Translations under genes and position numbers: made by a program
Assembly: GCA_965197005.1 (NCBI GenBank)
Contig: OZ239982.1
Location: 930,001 to 994,000, forward strand
Direction: 5' to 3'
DNA length: 64,000 nucleotides
From: G965197005 sp965197005
Lineage (GTDB): Bacteria > Pseudomonadota > Gammaproteobacteria > Pseudomonadales > Oceanobacteraceae
Shown here: one piece after another, positions 58,440 through 64,000 of the stretch
Position numbering within the stretch: the first letter of the stretch is position 1
Layout of the letters: every line of letters starts with the position of its first letter
The notes under the pieces: generated by a model
What the model was told of the DNA's origin: nothing
The model's database searches: none
Seen by the model: the letters and a program-made list of their open reading frames with translations, nothing else

Positions 58440-60608
58440 ATGACCAATATGGTAGAACAGCACGGACTTAAAATTGCACCCCAGATGTATGACTTTATCA
58501 TGCACAAAGCACTGCCTAATACAGGGGTTGAGGCAGAGGCTTTTTGGGCGGGTTTTGCACAAATTGTGCATGATTTAGCCCCTAAAAATCGAGATTTACT
58601 TGGTGTTCGTGAAGAGCTGCAAAGCAAAATAGACGCATATCACAAAGCGCATCAAGGCAGTGCCTTTAACTTTGGTGAGTATAAAGCCTTTCTACAAGAA
58701 ATTGGCTATTTACAAGCAGAGGGTGCAGAGTTTAACGTTAGCACCCAAAATGTAGAGCCAGAAATAGGCGAGATGGCAGGTCCACAACTGGTTGTGCCTG
58801 TTATGAATGCACGTTTTGCGCTTAATGCCTCTAACGCCCGTTGGGGTTCTTTATACGATGCGCTCTATGGCACTGATGTCATCAGTGAAGATGCAGGGGC
58901 AGAAAAAGGTCAGGGCTATAACCCTGTGCGTGGTAATCAGGTTATTGAATACGCACGTAACTTTTTAGATATTGCTGCCCCCTTAGTCTCAGGTAGTCAC
59001 AAAGGCAGCCAAAACTACCGCATTGAGGACAATAAATTAATTGTTACCTTAGCTGACGGTAGCGAGAGCGAGCTTAAAGATAATGCTCAACTGGTCGGCT
59101 TGTTAGGTGATAATACTCAATTAGAGAGTATTTTACTCAAAAATAATGGCCTACATATTGAAGTCCAATTTGATGCCCAAAGCCCCGTGGGTAAAACCGA
59201 TGGCGCAGGCATAAAAGACTTAGTATTAGAATCTGCCCTAACCACCATTATGGACTGTGAAGACTCTGTAGCCGCTGTTGATGCTGAAGATAAGGTGACC
59301 ACCTATTCTAACTGGTTGGGACTGATGCAGGGCAACTTGACTGAAGAGGTCAGCAAAGGCAGTAGCACCTTTACACGTAAAATGAATGCAGACCGTGAAT
59401 ACCAAGGCATTGATGGACAAAAACTGGTGCTTAAAGGACGCTCCATGCTATTTGTGCGTAATGTTGGGCACCTAATGACCAACCCAGCCATTATTGATAA
59501 AGACGGGCATGAAATTCCCGAAGGTATTATGGACGCCGTTATTACCAGCCTTGCTGCCATGCACGATTTGCAGGGCAACAGCACACGCAAAAACAGCAGT
59601 GTGGGTTCAATCAACATTGTTAAGCCGAAAATGCACGGTCCAGATGAAGTGGCCTTTGCTTGTGAGCTATTTACTCGTGTTGAAGCCTTGCTTGGTTTAC
59701 CCAATCACACGATTAAAATGGGCATTATGGACGAAGAGCGGCGCACCACCGTTAACCTTAAAGAATGTATTCGTGCCGCCAAAGAACGTGTGGTCTTTAT
59801 TAACACTGGCTTTTTAGACCGTACTGGTGATGAAATTCACACCTCCATGCAAGCAGGTGCATTTGTACCTAAAACTCGCATGAAACAACAAACTTGGATT
59901 AACGCCTATGAAGATTGGAATGTGGACGTGGGGCTTAAATGTGGTTTACAACATCACGCTCAAATAGGTAAGGGTATGTGGGCAATGCCAGATGAAATGG
60001 CACAAATGATGGAGCAAAAAATAGGTCACCCCAAAGCAGGGGCTAACACCGCTTGGGTTCCCTCGCCAACGGCAGCAACTTTGCATGTGATGCACTATCA
60101 TCAAGTTGATGTTTTTGCTGTACAAAACGAACTTAAACAGCGTCCCCACGCTAAGTTAGACGACATTTTAAGCATTCCATTGCTAGCTGACGTAGGCAGT
60201 TTAAGTGCACAAGACATTCAGCAAGAAGTAGACAACAACTGCCAAGGCATTTTAGGCTATGTGGTGCGTTGGATTGATCAAGGTGTTGGTTGCTCCAAAG
60301 TACCCGACATTCACAATGTAGGGCTTATGGAAGACCGTGCTACCTTGCGTATTTCCTCACAGGCACTGGCAAACTGGTTAGCTCACGGGGTGATTAACGC
60401 TGAGCAAGTCAACGAGAGCCTTAAACGCATGGCGGTCATTGTGGACGAGCAAAATGCTGGCGATAGCCAATATCAGCCAATGGCACCAAGTTTTACAGGC
60501 ATTGCCTTTAAAGCTGCCAGTGATTTAATCTTTAAAGGTGAAGTACAGCCTAGCGGCTACACTGAACCACTACTGCATGCTTATCGTCTGGCATATAAAG
60601 CACAATAA
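58440..60608 (+). CDS. glcB: Malate synthase G
   Basis: 722 residues, the usual isoform G size. GRSMLFVRNVGHLMTNPAI, EGIMDAVITSLAAMHDL, NSSVGSINIVKPKMHGPDEVAFACELFTRVE, IKMGIMDEERRTTVNLKECI (Glu/Asp magnesium ligands), and VNDN-like ending QVDNNCQGILGYVVRWIDQGVGCSKVPDI all match. Joins glyoxylate and acetyl-CoA to malate, with isocitrate lyase in the glyoxylate shunt. Single gene followed by a strong terminator. Confidence 0.98.
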   Translation: MTNMVEQHGLKIAPQMYDFIMHKALPNTGVEAEAFWAGFAQIVHDLAPKNRDLLGVREELQSKIDAYHKAHQGSAFNFGEYKAFLQEIGYLQAEGAEFNVSTQNVEPEIGEMAGPQLVVPVMNARFALNASNARWGSLYDALYGTDVISEDAGAEKGQGYNPVRGNQVIEYARNFLDIAAPLVSGSHKGSQNYRIEDNKLIVTLADGSESELKDNAQLVGLLGDNTQLESILLKNNGLHIEVQFDAQSPVGKTDGAGIKDLVLESALTTIMDCEDSVAAVDAEDKVTTYSNWLGLMQGNLTEEVSKGSSTFTRKMNADREYQGIDGQKLVLKGRSMLFVRNVGHLMTNPAIIDKDGHEIPEGIMDAVITSLAAMHDLQGNSTRKNSSVGSINIVKPKMHGPDEVAFACELFTRVEALLGLPNHTIKMGIMDEERRTTVNLKECIRAAKERVVFINTGFLDRTGDEIHTSMQAGAFVPKTRMKQQTWINAYEDWNVDVGLKCGLQHHAQIGKGMWAMPDEMAQMMEQKIGHPKAGANTAWVPSPTAATLHVMHYHQVDVFAVQNELKQRPHAKLDDILSIPLLADVGSLSAQDIQQEVDNNCQGILGYVVRWIDQGVGCSKVPDIHNVGLMEDRATLRISSQALANWLAHGVINAEQVNESLKRMAVIVDEQNAGDSQYQPMAPSFTGIAFKAASDLIFKGEVQPSGYTEPLLHAYRLAYKAQ

Positions 60609-60630
60609 AAAAGACCTGTCTTATGTGCAA

Positions 60631-60655
60631 AAACCCGTCTTTTGGCGGGTTTTTT
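60631..60655 (+). terminator. Rho-independent terminator of glcB
   Basis: AAACCCGTC-TTTT-GGCGGGTTTTTT: GC-rich stem followed by T6. Confidence 0.88.
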
Positions 60656-60746
60656 ATTGCCTATTCACTATAGTTTGTATAGGATAATTGCAAATAATAA
60701 CGTATGAACCCTGATTAAATAGGGTGTTTTTTGAATAGGAATGCTT

Positions 60747-63557
60747 ATGTATCGCCATTTTTTAATTTTGATTTTACTTGTGCTATTTGGTTTTTCTGGT
60801 TGTTCTGGCTGCGCCAATAGCAATACAAACAATCAAGATGGCGTGATTTATCATTTAACAGGATTTACTGGCAGCAAAAATCTGTTGTTTGCTAAGGTGT
60901 CATTACTCGATGTCAACAGCAAAGGACAACGAGGTGCTATTAACAGCACGACCCTAAGCAATAATAAGGGGTATTTTCGTCTTCAGCTACCGCAAAAAAG
61001 GCTAGGACGGCCAATGTTTTTAATCGCCCAAAAAGCCGCCAATACAGAGTACCGTTGTGAACTTATCAGCGGTTGTTATAACGGCGTTAATTATCAAGCA
61101 GGTTTAAGCCTTGATAATCAATTTGAACTTACCGCCGTTGTTGGAGAAGCCAGAGATAACATTATTGTTAACATCAACTGGTTAACACACCTTGCCAGTG
61201 CCTATGCCTACACCACTTATATCACAGATGATAGCGACCTTAGCACCACCAACAAACCCAAATCAGGCATCTATACCCCGTATACCATTGAGCTTGCTAA
61301 CCAACAGGTTTCAAAACTTTTTGGATTAAGCGACATTATCTCCATGCCTATTAGCCGTATGGCAAACTTAGGCAACATCAGCGGCAGCTCCAAACAGCAA
61401 AAAATAGAATCCCTAGTAGCAGGGGCTATTTTAGCGGCCGCACAACAGTTAGCAAAAGATAAAAACCAAAGCATAAAAGACTGGCTTAACAGCATGATTA
61501 ACAGCTTTTTATTGCAAAAAGGGCAACTCTACGAAAAAGCAGGCAGCACTCATGCCTCTTTATTCGCCATATACCAAGCCGCAGAGCAGGTATTAACCAG
61601 CAATAAAGCACAGCAAAAAAGCCTAAGCAAACCTGTTGCCAGCGAAGTAGATGATGCCATTAGAGAATTACAACAACGTCAAACAGTGCTTAGGGCAGGG
61701 GTGTTGACCCAAGTTAAGGTCGCATCAAAATACACCAAATTTATCAGTGCAATGGCAAGCTCAAAAACCTTTTTACAAGATTTAAACGAGCAAATGCTTA
61801 ACTTTGATGGCAAAGACCCAAGTAAAAAAAGTTTTGTAACGCGCGATTATGTAGAGGTCGTCAAACAGCATTATATTGGATTAAAAGACACCTATCGCAC
61901 CCATTTAGCGGCAGGCATTAACGAGGATTTTGTTAAGCTACAAGCCTTAATTGCCTATTTTGCAGGTTGTATTGCAGGTACTTGCGATGCCTCTAGTGCG
62001 GTACACTCTGGTGCTGTCTATAACGCCAGCAATAAAACCCTAAGTTACAGCGCATCAGGCAACCGCTTTAACATGAGTTACAAAGTCAGACCACGCAATG
62101 AAGGCGATGCGACATCACAAATTTTTGACTTTACAACCAAAGGCTCGCTGTCAAAAATCAGTTTAGAAGGTGATGCCTATGTGCGTATTCGTTATGATGT
62201 ATCTTTGCCCAATGTTGGTAAAATTGGTGAAGCCGAAACGGGTGTGCAGCCTGTAGGATTTGAATTTGTATGGCCAGAAATCAGCGTACCCAAAGTAGAT
62301 GGCAACCGCATGGCTTTTTCTTTTAAAGGGGTTTTATTAGGAGTAAAAGACGGTTTAAATAATAACTCCAAATATCATTACAACATCACTCAAGTGGATT
62401 TTTACAGCAAAATTGGTAATGGTCTAACTGGCACGCAAACCGCCATGAACCCCAAAAATTACGATAAGTTTACCGCTCTTAAATTCTCAGCAAGAGCCTC
62501 AGGGGGCGGCAGTTTTTATCCTCAAAACTACTGGCCTAAATTCAGCGGTTTTTTCAATAACAACACCAACGAAGTCATTAGCCAGCCCACTTTAAGCGGT
62601 TTGTTTACAGCTAATAGCAATTCAGGTTTTCAGCAAGGCGATAGAGAGACAGGTCTGTTTCAATACCGCAAAGGGGTTGAGCGTTTAACCTATGCAAAAA
62701 AAGCACAAGACGTGGTTTATTTAGACTTTTGGGTTAAACACCAAGGCGCCAATCGCACCAGATTGTATGACTATGTAGGGCGTGATGGTTATTATGGTAT
62801 GCAAACCTGCAAACTTAAATCTACAGGCAGCGGTGACTTATCTAGCACCAGTTGGAGCGTTGAACTCTGTGGTGATATTACCAACATAAAAGCCGATAAA
62901 CCCACCTTTGTCAGCCTCCATCAAGACGGAGCATTTAAAAAATTCTCCATTAACGGACGTGGGGTGTATGCGCCACAATATGGCACTTTTGCCCCAACCA
63001 CAAGTGTTCAAACCGTCGATGGTGAACTAGAAGTGCCATTTACTATGGGTATTGAAAATGTCAAACTACAACTTGAACACGAACTTAAAAATCAACCCAA
63101 TGCCATCGTTAAATTTGACTTAACCCAAAGAGTGCGAGATATATGGGAAGCCGCCGTCTCTTTTGGTTATGACTACGAATACCTTATTGGTGTCATTCCT
63201 ACAGGGCTTAAAACCAAAAGTCTTTATGCCTCATACTTAGTCAAAAAAAATGCAGCACAAAATGGCGATAAAGTACGCATTGAGTTAGGTTCACTGCTTA
63301 TTTTTGTAGGTAAAAATGCCCTTGCAGGCAAACATGCCACCAGTGTCCAACTTGCCTCAGAAGTCAGCTTTACAGAGGGCAGTAGCCACGCAGCTTGTGG
63401 GCTATATCAACATGGCAAACTTATCTCCAAAGATGATTGCAGTGCCATCGCCTATTTAACCTATCGTGGCGCTTTGATGGCAACCGTGCGTGAAGAACGC
63501 CCAGGCATTTATGTGGCACGCTATGTAGATGGCAGCTTTGTCATTCTTGGGGAATAA
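60747..63557 (+). CDS. Large lipoprotein, unknown
   Basis: 936 residues from the ATG at 60747; the ATG 6 bp earlier touches the AGGA ribosome site. Signal MYRHFLILILLVLFGFSGC with lipobox FSGC. The N-terminal part (about 30-110) resembles a carboxypeptidase-regulatory-like beta sandwich (GSKNLLFAKVSLLDVNSKGQRG... NNKGYFRLQLP), then an alpha-helical stretch to about 400, then long beta-rich parts. I recognise no family over the whole length. It is 5 bp from a probable outer-membrane protein gene, so the two may form one surface system. Confidence 0.75.
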   Translation: MYRHFLILILLVLFGFSGCSGCANSNTNNQDGVIYHLTGFTGSKNLLFAKVSLLDVNSKGQRGAINSTTLSNNKGYFRLQLPQKRLGRPMFLIAQKAANTEYRCELISGCYNGVNYQAGLSLDNQFELTAVVGEARDNIIVNINWLTHLASAYAYTTYITDDSDLSTTNKPKSGIYTPYTIELANQQVSKLFGLSDIISMPISRMANLGNISGSSKQQKIESLVAGAILAAAQQLAKDKNQSIKDWLNSMINSFLLQKGQLYEKAGSTHASLFAIYQAAEQVLTSNKAQQKSLSKPVASEVDDAIRELQQRQTVLRAGVLTQVKVASKYTKFISAMASSKTFLQDLNEQMLNFDGKDPSKKSFVTRDYVEVVKQHYIGLKDTYRTHLAAGINEDFVKLQALIAYFAGCIAGTCDASSAVHSGAVYNASNKTLSYSASGNRFNMSYKVRPRNEGDATSQIFDFTTKGSLSKISLEGDAYVRIRYDVSLPNVGKIGEAETGVQPVGFEFVWPEISVPKVDGNRMAFSFKGVLLGVKDGLNNNSKYHYNITQVDFYSKIGNGLTGTQTAMNPKNYDKFTALKFSARASGGGSFYPQNYWPKFSGFFNNNTNEVISQPTLSGLFTANSNSGFQQGDRETGLFQYRKGVERLTYAKKAQDVVYLDFWVKHQGANRTRLYDYVGRDGYYGMQTCKLKSTGSGDLSSTSWSVELCGDITNIKADKPTFVSLHQDGAFKKFSINGRGVYAPQYGTFAPTTSVQTVDGELEVPFTMGIENVKLQLEHELKNQPNAIVKFDLTQRVRDIWEAAVSFGYDYEYLIGVIPTGLKTKSLYASYLVKKNAAQNGDKVRIELGSLLIFVGKNALAGKHATSVQLASEVSFTEGSSHAACGLYQHGKLISKDDCSAIAYLTYRGALMATVREERPGIYVARYVDGSFVILGE

Positions 63558-63562
63558 ATGGC

Positions 63563-64000
63563 GTGAAAACAGGCAAACTTGCTTGTACATTGTGCCTAAT
63601 TAGTACAGGTTTAAGCGGTGCGTATGCGCAATTACAAGCCAAAGAACAGGCTCAGCCTTGGCACTTATCAGTCTATGCCAACACCCAAGCGCATTCACCT
63701 GCCGCCCCCATAACACACTGGTTTAATGGCTTTAGCACCGCCCCCAAAGCAGGGGATTATGCATTTGCAAATAGCCGTATTGGTATGTTTGCGCAATATC
63801 AAAACTGGCACATAGGAATAGAGCGCAGACGTTACGATTATCTTAGCTTTAATCGCGATACCCTCTCTTTTTACTACGCCTTAGAGCAGTCTCAAACGCC
63901 ACCACAAAATAGCCACCTAAGCCTTAATGTGCAAAGCCTTAACGCCAAGGGTGCTTTTTTAGGGTATCAATTTACCTATCGCCAACAGCAACTTAGGCTC
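63563..64000 (+). CDS. Probable outer-membrane protein, N-terminal part (cut by the window edge)
   Basis: GTG start at 63563, 5 bp after the lipoprotein stop, open to the window end (146 codons). MKTGKLACTLCLISTGLSGAYA is a signal peptide; WHLSVYANTQAH, YAFANSRIGMFAQYQNWHIGIERRRYDY and GAFLGYQFTYRQQQLRL show alternating amphipathic strands with aromatic residues as in beta-barrels. A barrel working with the large lipoprotein is inference. Confidence 0.7.
   Translation, partial: MKTGKLACTLCLISTGLSGAYAQLQAKEQAQPWHLSVYANTQAHSPAAPITHWFNGFSTAPKAGDYAFANSRIGMFAQYQNWHIGIERRRYDYLSFNRDTLSFYYALEQSQTPPQNSHLSLNVQSLNAKGAFLGYQFTYRQQQLRL

Noticed and set aside
1..64000. DGR reverse transcriptase or template repeat inside the window
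   Set aside because: No ORF has reverse-transcriptase motifs and no third copy of the GTGCGGTTAGTCCG-ending block was found; they must be looked for elsewhere.

Overview
The window is AT-rich and reads as a gammaproteobacterial chromosome. Recognisable neighbourhoods include dnaX-ybaB-recR preceded by a 4.5S RNA, rnd-ycgL-ycgN, dacA-ybeD-lipB-lipA, miaE, yajG, yqcC, roxA next to purB, and a LexA box of the CTGT-N8-ACAG type. Heptanucleotide tandem repeats, a REP-type transposase relic and partial denitrification genes would fit a marine or sulfur-associated lineage (Thiotrichales-like), but that placement is inference.

Layout. 1-2.6 kb: MoxR ATPase, LysR regulator, M48 protease. 2.6-6.9 kb: isocitrate lyase (aceA), whose last 186 codons and terminator are duplicated about 2.6 kb away, with an AT-rich insert of about 2 kb between the copies (TIGR01777 epimerase-like gene, a broken gene, a membrane protein). 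7.0-17.7 kb: an accessory region. A chromosomal integron cassette array (7.4-14.4 kb) has attC sites that all read on the minus strand. It carries three toxin-antitoxin modules (ccdAB, phd-parE, relB-yafQ), all opposed to the array, plus PhzF, NYN-LOTUS, zinc-ribbon and YHS-like genes and an ORF-less repeated cassette. It is followed by three degenerate integron heads: an intI fragment under a LexA-box promoter, a frameshifted intI, and an attI/intI scrap.

18-22.5 kb: copper nitrite reductase nirK with a candidate NsrR box, then an unknown exported protein, a SCO-PCuAC fusion, a second SCO and a PCuAC lipoprotein, read here as a nitrite reductase plus copper-delivery operon. 22.6-47 kb: mostly housekeeping genes (ffs, dnaX, recR, rnd, dacA, lipBA, an M16 protease with a frameshift, an acyl-CoA synthetase, mtn, yaaA, tkt, tatD). 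dnaX carries an A10 run just before a 17-fold TPEP repeat.

47.2-49.6 kb holds the most interesting signal: two adjacent DUF1566 (C-type-lectin-fold) genes whose last 116 bp align without gaps. They differ almost only at the first two positions of AAY-like codons, while third positions and the 3' end stay fixed. This is the expected signature of variable regions of a diversity-generating retroelement (DGR); no reverse transcriptase or template repeat was seen in the window. The genes are surrounded by heptamer arrays and three related hairpins. 49.5-53.9 kb: NnrS with an ABC transporter. 54-60.6 kb: roxA, purB, DedA, a ZIP-like transporter and malate synthase G (with aceA this completes the glyoxylate shunt). 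60.7 kb to the end: a large unknown lipoprotein and the start of a probable outer-membrane protein.
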